Part shown: positions 38,321 to 49,130 of the stretch, one piece after another
Layout of the letters: each line of letters starts with the position of its first letter
How positions within the stretch are numbered: position 1 is the stretch's first letter
Source of the DNA: Epiperipatus broadwayi
Taxonomy: Eukaryota; Onychophora; Udeonychophora; Euonychophora; Peripatidae
Length of the DNA: 64,000 nucleotides
Direction of reading: 5' to 3'
Assembly (NCBI GenBank): GCA_028023455.1
Contig: JAQFVV010013281.1
Location: forward strand, 64,001-128,000
Position numbers and translations under genes: made by a program
Notes under the pieces: model-generated
What the model was told of the DNA's origin: nothing
The model's database searches: none
Seen by the model: the letters and a program-made list of their open reading frames with translations, nothing else

Positions 38321-38358
38321 TAACCAATAGGAATAGGTATTCTTACAGTCTATAAATA
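38321..38358 (+). promoter_or_regulatory. CCAAT and TATA elements of LTR-like copy 1
   Basis: CCAAT at 38324 and TATAAATA at 38351 match the positions of CCAAT (49531) and TATAAAAA (49569) in the other copy. Their retention in otherwise diverged sequence supports a promoter role. Confidence 0.45.
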
Positions 38359-41300
38359 TCATCGTAACTAAGTTATCAGGGGAGATTAATAATGTATTGA
38401 AACCAGAGAAAGGTAAATTATAACTATCAAAAAGATAGTATTTTAAAATTTTTTATTTTAGTCAATTTTTTTTAGTACTTTCTTATCATTTTATTTGCAA
38501 AAAACTAATTGATAATTTTTAAAAGTATTTTTGCAAAAGAGGGTGTTAAAATATAATAATTTAGAAACTTCGTGGAAATGATTTTCTAATTTTTAAAGTA
38601 CTTACCAGTCGTATTTTATCTAAAAATTTAACCTAAGCTTAGCAATAAAGGATGGATATACTACAAAATAAAATGGATATAAGTTGTAATGCTGAAAAAA
38701 TATTTGAAATATTTATTGATACAGCTTTAATAATGGATAACTGAAGAACTGTTTTGGTACATAAAAAACCACAGCTCGGACATCATACGGAGTCTAATGA
38801 AAAAATTGAAGATGCATTATTATTTAGATAAGTTTATCCAAGATTTATTTTTTAAAAGTAGTAATAAGACAAATATATCTTATGAATCGTTTATATAATA
38901 TGATATTCAAAGGAGGAAAATGTTATATCCTTTCTGAAGGTAACATTTTTAAAAAATATTTTCAAGAATTAAAGAAAGAACCGAGGAGAATATGTTACAG
39001 AAGGATTTTTGATATTAAAATATCCGGTCTTAAAATTATTTAAAAATGTATTTAGAAAAGATTTGTTTAAAAGTACTTGAAGTTTTTTTTTTTAAAGTGA
39101 TATATAAAAATACCAAACGAAAGTTTAAATATATTAAGAAGGAAACTTATATAAAAAAGTAAACATATAGTTGAATAAAAAATGGATCCATAAAAATACA
39201 AATAGTACTTAAGAGTTTATTGGATAACTAAAGCTAAATTAGATAGAATATGCATGGATATGCCACCGGGAGAGAAAATACTTAAAAAAAAAAACTTCAC
39301 GGGATTAATTAATATTATGATTTAATAAGTATTGTCCTAAATACTAAAACCAAGGATTATTTTCTATAAATTTTACTAAATGGATTAATAATTATTTTTA
39401 TTTTAAACTTTAACGTGCTTGGAGGAGAACATTTTTAAAAACTCTAGAGAAAATAATAAACATTTTGGACTTATCAGGAACTAATGTCAAGAAAATATGT
39501 AATTATAGTTTTGATTCCTTTTATTTGGTTAACCTAGTTTAAATCTAAATTTTTATATAAGATTAGGAAAACATAAAAACATTAATTTATTAATATGAAA
39601 AATTTTATAATATAACAATCTAATAATTTAGCTAAAAATATTTTAATATAAAGTGTATGGGTGTGAATTTTTTTTATATTTGCAATGCTCAAGTGAATAA
39701 AGGAAGCCTGCTGAACACGATGACTAGATAAAGGTTATTGATAATAATAATAACTATTGATAATTTATAATGTATATTTTTTTTGTTTTCTTTAGGTTAT
39801 CCATAAATTGGAAGAATGAAGTATAAAAGTTTTTTACTTATATGTACCGCATTTTATACAACATTTTAAAAAAACATTATGAGATAGGATTGATTTGAAA
39901 ATATGCATACGACGATTTTTTTTTTATATTAGTTATATAATCCAACATAACAAATAATTATGTGATTCTTTTAAAATTTTCATGTTATGGGATATTCAAA
40001 TATTGTCTAAGTAGATTGTATATGATTAGACATATAGAATAATGAAGTAAGCAGACTTTTCTTGTGCAACAGCTAGATTGTTTAACTATTAATGATTTTT
40101 ATTTATTGTTTTGTAAATGCAGATAGTTATTTATCGATGTAAGATGTGGAAAATCTTGAGAAATAATGTTGAGATAGTGGCTTGGAAGTACTTAGTGAAC
40201 AGGAAACCAAGATGATGTTTTAAGAAATAGGATGTTATAAGGAATGAAAATAATATTTAGTCTTTATGTGAATATCAGCATAGTTAACAAAGCCCTATGA
40301 CTGATACACATTTTATTTGGACAGTGTTTATCTTTCTTTAAATATTTGATGTTCTCATAAAGCTGAAGAAATAGCTTTAACATCGTCCCTGTACTAGAGG
40401 ATATTAGGCAGGTAAATGTCATACCTCTTCGCACTGTGCCATGATTTTGAGATATGTTAAGAGTAATACTCTAGCTTTCTTCCTTAATCCTATGCATCTG
40501 TTTTCGCTATCTTTATTTCATGTAACTGCATCGTTCAGTAAGATATGTTTAAGAGAAATGATAAATAATTTAGAACTTAGGTTATGCTATTGTTTTGTAT
40601 AAGATTGGTTTATTTGCTTAGAAGGAATAGGACGTTATAACTTAAAACTGAAGATCCAAAATATCCTGAGGAAAAAAAAGAATCATAGAATATATTTTGA
40701 ATTTTATTTCGGAAATGAAATATAATTTTTTTTAAATAGGGTATCTAAACAAATATATTTTTTTAAGGTGATAATAATTTTAAATGCTTTAGTATTATTT
40801 TTTTTAAGAGAAAAATAAGTATTGCATATTTTTAAAATACAATAGTACAAAGTAAATTATGTAAACAATATGCATAGTATATTTTTTGTTTATTGATTAA
40901 CATAAATATATTGATGATTACACTTATATCATACTAAAGTAAGGCTTAAAGAAGAATATATTATGATTAGTAAACATTGTGTGATAAATACTAAAATCTA
41001 GTACTGAATTTTGGATAATATTTTGTGTAACATCTTTGACTTTGCAAGATGAAATTATTTTAATAATTTGAGAAGTCCATACTCATTATAAAATTTTGTT
41101 TTCTATAGAATGTTTTTCTAGGTATGAATTTTTAAAATTAGATAGTTTAATAATATTAAGGATAAAATGATGTTGCTAATAAAGTAGATAAATATATTTG
41201 TAATAAGTTAACCATAATGAGAAATCAAATAGTAACATTTTTTTTTTAAAATTTTGTCCTAAATCTAAGTAAAGATATAATTGAAATATAAATTATTTTT

Positions 41301-41391
41301 TTATAACCCGGTAGATCAAACTGTAAAATAAAAAAGTTAAGGATATCCACTGTAAATAGTGTAAATAATTGTTTATTTATTTGTTGTTAGT

Positions 41392-41397
41392 AATAAA
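41392..41397 (+). terminator. Poly(A) signal of LTR-like copy 1
   Basis: AATAAA followed by a T-rich stretch. The equivalent AATAAA in copy 2 is at 52595. Confidence 0.4.
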
Positions 41398-41455
41398 CTT
41401 TATTAAATTTTGTTATTTCAAAAAATTTTGTGTCTGAGTTATTTATTTCTCCACA

Positions 41456-42345
41456 TCGCTGCATGAAATCATGATATATGCATAATAATCTAAACAAATA
41501 TATAATTTTACACAAAAGATAAATAGAGAATTATTTTAAGAATTTTAAATATTTTATTGGTATTCATTATAATCAAATAATCATAATCTTACATTATTTT
41601 ATTGGTCATAAATCAGTTATCACAATATTATATTAAATTATATGCTATCAGTTGCCACACATATTTTGTTTGTCAGATTATTAAAATGCTACCACGTATT
41701 TATTATATCATTACATGAAGATATAAGATCATATTATATTATTTCATTATTTTATTATGGTAATAAAATTATAGTAAAAAGAAAAGATATACAGAATTAG
41801 TTAAACAATGAAGAATATTATTACTGTTATTTATTATTATTAGTTTCAGTGTAGTAGATTATGACATAAAATCCCTTCTCATATTTTACTACCGTATTTT
41901 TATTAACTTAAAATAAACTTTATGAACCTGAGATTATTTTATTGAGCTAGATTATTACAAATAGAAGATTAAGACTTAATTATTAGTTTAATCTTAGTGA
42001 GTAGAAGTTATTAAAGTCATAAGATTACTATGAGTTTGTTATTTGAAATAGTAATAAAGGGGGGATAGTGTTCTTATGCCATTGAGGTAGTATCCTGTGG
42101 GATATTGGCTCAATGTAATCTATCTTGTCACTTGTATTTTCACTTCAAGTCTCATGAAAATATTAAATATTTATTTAATTTATTTTTATAAACTGAACCT
42201 TATTCGTATTTTAAATTTGAGCTAGTGAAATATTTTAATTTTAATGCTGAATATTTTAGTTATTAATTATTAATTGAGATAGAACCCATTTTATTTTATA
42301 TCATATACTATTCTGAAGTGAGGATGCACGAGATTACAGGTTAGA

Positions 42346-42376
<31 letters not shown>

Positions 42377-42730
42377 AACGATATATAAATATGTCATTAC
42401 ATTAATTTAAAATAAAAACTTAAAAGTTCACAAATAAAAGTAAAAAACTAAATGCTAAAATTAAAATGTTTGTTAAACGTATATACATTCGCACAGATGC
42501 CAAACTTTAAAAATAATTTTTTTTTAAAAAAACAAATAAATAAGTATTTGAACGTACTTTTTTATAAAAAAAAAGTATAAGATTTAAAAATAAAAACAGG
42601 TATTAATTAATTCTTGTAATCTGTAAATGGAAATGATTGTTTATAAATTGTTTGAAAAGCAAGCTAGCCTTGGGCTCTTGTATAATTAAAATGATCTGAT
42701 GAAAGATAGATAAGAAGAAAAGAGAAATTA
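41456..42730. other. AT-rich stretch with one armed TA tract
   Basis: No gene recognised. At about 42332-42376, GGTTAGAAT, (AT)n, ATTGTAACG repeats the palindromic-arm pattern seen at 6634 and 10173. Confidence 0.45.
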
Positions 42731-42735
42731 GCTTG

Positions 42736-43028
42736 ACCAATGGAAGCACTAAGCCTTGGCTTGGACCCTAATGAAAGTGATGGATTAGTGACATTTTGTT
42801 GATTGAATCTGTGTGGATAATATAAAAAGGGAAGTACAGTTTTTTCGGACAGTTCCAGCGTTGTGTGTTTGAGAGTTGTGGTAGGATGCACATACCACAC
42901 TTCTATTTAAAAAAGAAAAAGGAAAAGACTGTGATACCTTGAACCAGCTATTGCCATATCCAGAACATTATCTTCCAATGGAGGCATTGTGGGAATTAAA
43001 AGCAGAAACCTGGACTCTTCTACTGTAA
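42736..43028 (+). promoter_or_regulatory. Possible promoter and first exon
   Basis: ACCAAT at 42736 and TATAAAAAGGG at 42819 are spaced like a core promoter. Downstream, 42885-43028 is an open frame of 47 codons containing DCDTLNQLLPYPEHYLP and MEALWELKAETWTLLL. It has higher complexity than AT-rich noise and ends next to GTAAGC, a possible splice donor. I do not recognise the protein. It may be the 5' part of a retroelement or of a gene whose other exons are not visible. Confidence 0.25.
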
Positions 43029-44420
43029 GCTATATTGACATGAACTCTAAATTTAAAAATAATTAAGAACTTTTGTTCAAGCTTATGAACTTCCATCTGA
43101 CTTTTTTAAGTTTAAAATCAAATTAATAATATTTAATTTTATATGTTTTCCGATTGATAAAAATCATTTCCATTTTTTTTTCTTATTGTATAAATTGTTT
43201 ATTGTTTAAATTTTAAATGATGAAATTTAGGTTGGGTATAGACGTTGCATAGATTCATTAGCGGTTGATTATGTTGAAGTTTTCACATTTGATTAGAATA
43301 TATAGGTCAACGATGTTAATGCGGGCATCTTACAATGACAGCCATGGGGCCTTGGGTATTCCCTTTGAAATTGACGTTATCGATGATTTTGTATTTTGAT
43401 CGATTGTGTTTAATTTGGATGTTTTTGACCGTGGAATCTGTGCAGCCGATCTATACTCAACATTTTAAAAACAAATTTATAAAAATAATCTGTGCAAATG
43501 TATTTAAATGTTAAATTTAAGTCGGGCATGAATGGCTATATAGTTTTGTAAAGTTATACTAAGGGAGGGTAATCTTAGGTTATTCATTTCATAGTTGAAT
43601 TGGTTCAATGGATTGGATATATTTGTGTAATTGTAGATGTAGTATGAGATCCGCTACGGGCAGGATTATATATATATATGCCACACACCTTCTGTTTGCC
43701 TATGGCAAAGGACTGCAGTCCATTCCTATGTAGTTTTATGTTTATTGTTCTACTCACCAACAGATGTGACATTCCTGTTGGTGGAGAGACAATGTCTTCT
43801 CTAATTCTACTTGCTGTTCAGATGTACATTCTTGACAGTATAGTATTTTGTGTCGTCAGATTTTCATGCTACATTGAATACATAAATGTATCAGATGGAT
43901 TGGTGCCGGTTTGATTGCGAAATATAATTGCCTAAGGTTAAATCAGGGAAGAATATTTTCTTTTCAAATGCAGATCTATGTAGTCTATTCATACTCGACT
44001 CCCTAAATAAATATTAAACTCATGGTTGTAATTTACTTAAATGTAAAACTAAAGATTAATAGAAAAATCTAAAATGGTGAATTTATTCCTCAAAATTTAA
44101 ATGTTATTTTATATGTGTGTAAATAAATATTTTTATGTGTTAATTTCTGGCAGTGGCTTTTATTTATTTATATTTAAGATATAAATTAAGATATAGATTT
44201 TTATCTCTGCGTCTCCACTGAGCTAGTGACTTGGGCTAGCGATCTGAATATTTAAATAAAGTGGAATCTTAACAGTGCGTATCTGCCTACTCTATAAATT
44301 TTTCTAGGTTTAAATGCCTAGATGGTGCCCTGGTAGTTGCAGATACATAGATTCGATCTTCACTTTCATTTCAATCGTTATAATATATATATATATATAT
44401 ATAATGCTTTCACATTTATA
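43029..44420. other. Non-coding stretch, no gene recognised
   Basis: A TA tract at 43668-43679 borders a less AT-rich segment (43680-43916) with one 78-codon frame and no domain signature. A further less AT-rich segment at 44205-44370 ends at the TA tract 44381-44403. These may be small unclassified repeats. Confidence 0.35.
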
Positions 44421-44807
44421 TGATATAAATAAAGTGGTTTTGGGTTAAACTGTGTGTTATTTTTGCTTTCTAATGTTTCGATGAAATATCACTATCATTG
44501 TCAAGGTTAACTTTTCAGAGAAAAACAGTAAGATCACAAATAGCAACGACATTGAGTGTGAGATAAAGAATAAAATTGAGTGTGAAGTAGTTGAGCATTC
44601 AGAATATATGAATTAACAAAACATTTATTTTCTTCACTTTTACCACTAATTGTTTTCAAGTATATATTGGAGATTCTTTGGCATATTTAGAAAAAAGACA
44701 AAATGTCTTATAAAATGTTCCAATAGAGATGAGAATATGAAAATTAAAATTTCTTTAAGAGAAGGTTCTTCTAAAATTAATAAACTTGAGATTTTCCAAC
44801 ACATGCT

Positions 44808-45540
44808 TTGACTAGATATTTAGGCCAATGCTTACAACCATTAACAGATAATATTCCATCGAGAATTAAGAATACAAGCCATTTTATTTCTGCAATAAAA
44901 AACTTAAAATTAACTAAAACTGATTTATTGATTACATTTGATGTTTCTTCTGTGTTTACTAGTATTCCTGTTGAAGAAGCTTTATCTATAGTAGCTCAAT
45001 ACAATAATTTTCCTGATTTTATTATTCCATTAGCAAAACATTGCCTCGAAAATACATTTTTATTCATCATTTTCAAAAGTATAACCAAATTAAAGGACTC
45101 TCTATAAGATCTCCACTGTCACCTGTAAATTGCTAATCTCTTCATGAATAATTTTGAAAGTCACATATTATATACAGCTACTAAGGAACCTTCTATTTGG
45201 CTCAGGGAATGTAAATGATACATTTGTTATATTTTCTCATGGTATTTATGCTTTAAACTCTTTCCTTGCTTTTCTTAATGATTGACTTTCTAATATTAAG
45301 TTTACTATGGAAGTTGAAAATAACAAATCACTTTTTTTTCTAGATGTTTTGATTGCAAGGAAATGTAATCACTCCTTATCAATATTGGTTTGCAAAAAAT
45401 CTACCTGTACAAACAAATATCTTAATTTTAATTCTCATCATCATCCTGTGCAAATATTTTCTGTAGCAAAAAATCTTCTGACCAGAGCTTATTGGTTGTC
45501 ACATGAAAATCATCTTACACAAAAAATAGAACTAACAAAA
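44808..45540 (+). pseudogene. Penelope-like reverse transcriptase, broken
   Basis: Frame 44808-45107 holds LQPLTDNIPSRIKNTSHF and the palm motif FDVSSVFTSIPVEEALSI, with the first catalytic aspartate kept. Next, in shifted frames, come GLSIRSPLSPV and ANLFMNNFESH, then NVNDTFVIFSHG at 45208-45243, where active PLE enzymes have YVDD; the catalytic Asp pair is damaged. Frame 45307-45666 holds FLDVLIARKCNHSLSILVC, KSTCTNKYLNFNSHH and the ALVLKKK end. The order matches PLE reverse transcriptases, which copy RNA onto nicked DNA. At least two frameshifts and several stops are present. Confidence 0.8.
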
Positions 45541-45659
45541 ATATTCTACTTTCTAATGATTATAACAAAAACATCATATACAAGGCATTATTATATAGCA
45601 TTGGTACTAAAAAAGAAAGAAGATAAAATTGATACTTCAACTAGTTGTATAGTGGTCTT

Positions 45660-45790
45660 ATATTAAAGGAGACACTGCTAATAGACAAATTAATGTCAGA
45701 ATTAATGATCATAAAAATACATTTAATCAGAAATTAAATACATCTGTAGAAATTGGTCACAAACCTGATTTTGATAATGCCAAATGGTAA
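45660..45790 (+). pseudogene. Penelope-like GIY-YIG remnant
   Basis: Broken frames read GDTANRQINVRINDHKN and then SVEIGHKPDFDNAKW. They correspond to the second half of a GIY-YIG domain (YIG-E-T-x-R-x-L-x-x-R-x-x-E-H, then GHxxDFDxAK). It directly follows the reverse transcriptase, as expected for a PLE. Downstream frames are too degraded to read. Confidence 0.55.
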
Positions 45791-46689
45791 TTTGGATAAG
45801 AATGAATTGACTACCATGTGGGAGTTGAATGAAATATTATAAAGACCAACTGGTTTAAATAGAACTTATAAAACATAACCTATTTCAGCCTTATGGAGAG
45901 CACTTATTTTATCTCTTTCAAAGCAACCTTTATTGTTAAAGATTACATAGAAGTTTTCTGGGTCTAATTACCCAATGTGATTGCAAAGCATTCAATGTAC
46001 AAAAAAACCAAAACAATTATTAATCTTGTTTACAAAAGGACACACTCCAGACAACAATTATATCCACAAAAGGATTACCATAATCTTTCCCAATGTGTAT
46101 CTGTACATCGATCTACATGTCTCAACTGCTGAGAAGTTATCCATAGCCCAATGATCCCACCCCCATGATCCTGAAGCAAAGACTCAAGCTTCAGCTGAAT
46201 AGTTAGACAAGTCCAGCATTGCACCAATTACCACAACAGGCAACGAGGTCCAAAGCCCAAGTCCACAGGACAACAAACCCTTAACCCACAGCCAAGCCAT
46301 GCAAAGAACATTCTGGATATCTTTGTCTTCAAACTTATTTTATTTCTTTGTCTTAATATAAACTTGAAAACCATTACTGGTGAAATTGAAGAAAATAAAC
46401 ATTTTGTTAATTCACATATTCAGAATGCTTAACTACTTCATGCTCATACTCATTCCTTATCTCAAATTCAACCTTGTCACTATTTGAGATCCAACAGTAT
46501 TTTTTTTGAAAAGTTAACCTTGACAATGGTGGATACTATTTCATCAAAACATTGGGAAATAAGCAAAAATAACACATAGTTTGACCCAAACACTACTTTA
46601 TTTATATATATTGTACAAGTCAGTCAAAAGGTCTTTAGAGGTCTTCCTCACTCAATATACATTGCTTCAATTGTATATCAGACTCATTA

Positions 46690-46693
<4 letters not shown>

Positions 46694-46773
<80 letters not shown>
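46694..46773. repeat. (TA)n microsatellite, left of hammerhead unit
   Basis: About 40 TA units, ending where the hammerhead unit starts. Confidence 0.95.
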
Positions 46774-46778
<5 letters not shown>

Positions 46779-47020
46779 TAGAGCGTGCTAATAGCTCTAA
46801 ACAAGCTTTTTTTTTTATTTTATTTATGATAAATGCTACTACAAGAGAAGACATTCAAATCATTTTTATCTTGGATTGTCCCCATCCCCAGACCGATTTC
46901 GACCTATGGGTCTCTTCAGTGAGGAGTTGGGACCTTAGATCTAAAAAACCAACCCAAGCAAAGCATTTATCTAAAAGGTAATTGTTAGAAGTCATGTGAC
47001 ATCTGACTTGTTATTATTAA
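46774..47020 (-). repeat. Single hammerhead (retrozyme-like) unit between TA tracts
   Basis: About 247 bp of less AT-rich sequence lies between TA tracts at 46694-46773 and 47021-47087. In the minus sense it contains ACAAGTCAGATGTCACATG, a TTAGATCTAAGG box, the hammerhead motif (46885-46925) and the terminal GAGCTATTAGCACGCTCT element also seen at 35946. Box order matches the 417- and 450-bp families. No ORF, so it must be non-autonomous if mobile. Confidence 0.7.
46885..46925 (-). ncRNA. Type-I hammerhead ribozyme, canonical core
   Basis: Read on the minus strand: stem I UCCUCA, core CUGAAGA (fits CUGANGA), stem II GACC/GGUC with loop CAUA, GAAA, UCGG as a minimal stem III, cleavage after UC (between 46891 and 46890), stem I 3' side UGGGGA. 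Stem II starts with the conserved G-C pair. This is the most canonical hammerhead in the window, and cis or dimer cleavage is plausible. Confidence 0.75.
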
Positions 47021-47046
47021 TATATATATATATATATATATATAAA

Positions 47047-47088
<42 letters not shown>

Positions 47089-49130
47089 TTTATCTATATT
47101 TCTTACTATAATTATAATTTGGTCAGGGATTAAACAATGGATAACATGATGATGAAATATTTAGAATTAATGAGGTTCAGCTATTTTAAATACTATGGCA
47201 TTTCATTTTTCAGGTGATAACCCAACCCTTATTACTATTATTATTTTTCTTTAGAATGCTATTACTCATAACTGCTATTTAAACTTTCTTTTTGATAATT
47301 AATTTTTATAAAGGACACACATGCAAATATTACTCAAATGATAAAGTTTTATAATTATTTTGAAATGCTGCCAAGAATAAAGAAGACATTTTAACAAAAA
47401 CTAATGCCGTAATAAAAATAATTATAAAATTACAAATGTATTATATTTAGAGCTAATTTATCTCCTAATGAAATAAATAAGCATTTTCTTTACAAATGCC
47501 ACAATATTTTTAAAAATTAAAAAAAAAAAATGTAAACAAAGATATAAAAGAAAAATTATATCAAAAATACACAAGCAATTAATACATTCCTGGACAAGAA
47601 AAAATAATCAAAAAAATACCAATAAAGAAAATAGCATATTCTCATGTTTGAATTTTTGAGCCCATTTAATTCCACAGTTCAAAGTATGTGTTATATCAGT
47701 TTTTTGGGGGTTTGCTGTTACATGCATACCAACAATAGCTGGGTATATATTGTAATAAAAAGATTTGTTTCTAAGTTAACTTGTGTACAAATAAGTAACA
47801 TAGGAATGCATTTGTCTGCAGGTTTGGCCTCTTGGAAAGTCTTGGCTATGAGAGTTCATTTTTTTACTGGTATTTCTTTGTTGTCTCTTCTTTTGTTCTT
47901 CAGAATATTATTCTAATAAAACTTTAGACAGATGGGAATGTACTTAAAAAAAGGTCAGCCATTTTCTGTCAATGATTGCAGTCAGCACTTATAATGTTAG
48001 GATCTACTCATTCATATGGGCCATTTTTTATAGAAGTTTTTTTTTTTTTCATTTCTCTATTGAAAAATTAATTGCTTCTTTACTCATAATTATTTATGGC
48101 AGAAAATGATTCTATTTTTTTAGAAATAAGCTTGGATTCTTCACTCTATGTCAGCCGCAGGCAGAACAAGAGAGAACACTGAAAGAAATTCATTTTTTTA
48201 GTCAAAATATCTCCATTATGTGACGGACACGAACAGGCAAATCAACAAAAATTTTACTTTAGATTTGTTTCATCTTACCTTTTTTATTTTTAAATAATAT
48301 GATTTTTAACTTGGGGAAAAAATAAATCAACAACTTAATCTTTTTAACGATGCATTAAATCTGTTTATTGGCTAATGAACTTTTAAAAAAAAAACATTAT
48401 AAGCTACTTTTTTCTCATTTTTTTTCTTTTTCATAGTTTAATAAAGATGAAATAATTGAATTTTCTTGGATTACATTACCATATAACCACACAGAGCTTT
48501 TCATATATATTGATTATGCAATTTAAACAGTTAAATTGTAATTTAAAAGAAATATAAGTTTAAAATTCTCCCGCTCTGTCTCTCTCTATTAAAAATGCCA
48601 CTTTATTTCTAATTATGGGGCACTTTCAGGAGTTAGACCCATGTATATACCCTTTTACTTAGGGTAGACTGTACTTAAAAGTTAATTAAAAAAATAAATT
48701 AAGATAATTTATAAGTTCTATAATTGTCATAATAATGTTTATAGAGACTTAAAGTTTGTTGATATAAATTTATAAATAGTTAAAGAATATACAAAAGCTA
48801 TGCCAAATATTTAAATTGTAAAATATAAGCATAATAAATTAATATTATATGCAAGTCAAAAATGTATTGAATATTTTGTTAAATAAGCATTGAAAAACCA
48901 TTAATTTTGAATATAATATTTAATATTGAAATAAGTTATTAAATTTATCTTTTAAATTATGCTTAAATTATTTATTAAAGTTTTAATTCTTATAGTGCAT
49001 TATATGTTTTTAATTTTAGTAATGTTATAAAGTGTCAAAATTTATTATTCCAAATTTATATTATTGTACTTAATATGTTTTCTTTAATATAATATTCTTG
49101 CAATTAAATATTTTATTTAGTTGATTTCAG
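47021..49130. other. TA tracts (47021-47087), then AT-rich DNA without genes
   Basis: Two TA tracts are separated by AAATC. Beyond them no coding signature is seen. The 90-codon frame at 47644-47916 has no recognisable domain. Confidence 0.45.

Larger units (their letters stand above)
37850..41455 (+). repeat. ~3.6-kb LTR-like unit, copy 1
   Basis: This stretch is collinear, at low identity, with 49131-52662. Matching landmarks are an upstream CATGTGACTTGT/CACACACATGCTTG block, CCAAT (38324), a TATA element (38351-38358), the block TTTGGACAGTGTTTATC, AATCCTATGCATCTG (about 40487), AATAAA (41392) and a terminal TGTGTCTGAGTT ... TTTCTCCACA. TATA to poly(A) signal is ~3.04 kb here and ~3.03 kb in copy 2. 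There is no ORF. This arrangement (promoter, poly(A) signal, ending in CA) fits an unusually long LTR or a duplicated non-coding transcription unit. The two cannot be told apart by eye. Confidence 0.55.
44422..46606 (+). mobile_element. Penelope-like element with inverted arms, degenerate
   Basis: The plus strand carries broken reverse transcriptase (about 44800-45540) and GIY-YIG (about 45660-45790) segments and a 3' region up to 46606. The last ~245 bp (46352-46606) is present inverted at the left edge (44422-44670). The matched pairs include GGTTAACTTTTCAGAG/GAAAAGTTAACC and TGAATTAACAAAACATTTAT against its complement near 46400. The left arm is thus an inverted copy of the element's own 3' end, a known behaviour of PLEs. 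TA-rich tracts lie outside both arms. Numerous stops and indels make it inactive. The segment 46080-46350 is less AT-rich and was not classified. Confidence 0.75.

Noticed and set aside
44500-44560. Possible hammerhead in the PLE inverted arms (GACAATGATAG ... CATCGAAACATTAG)
   Set aside because: The core would need several changes from CUGANGA and stem I does not pair convincingly; the right arm differs further.
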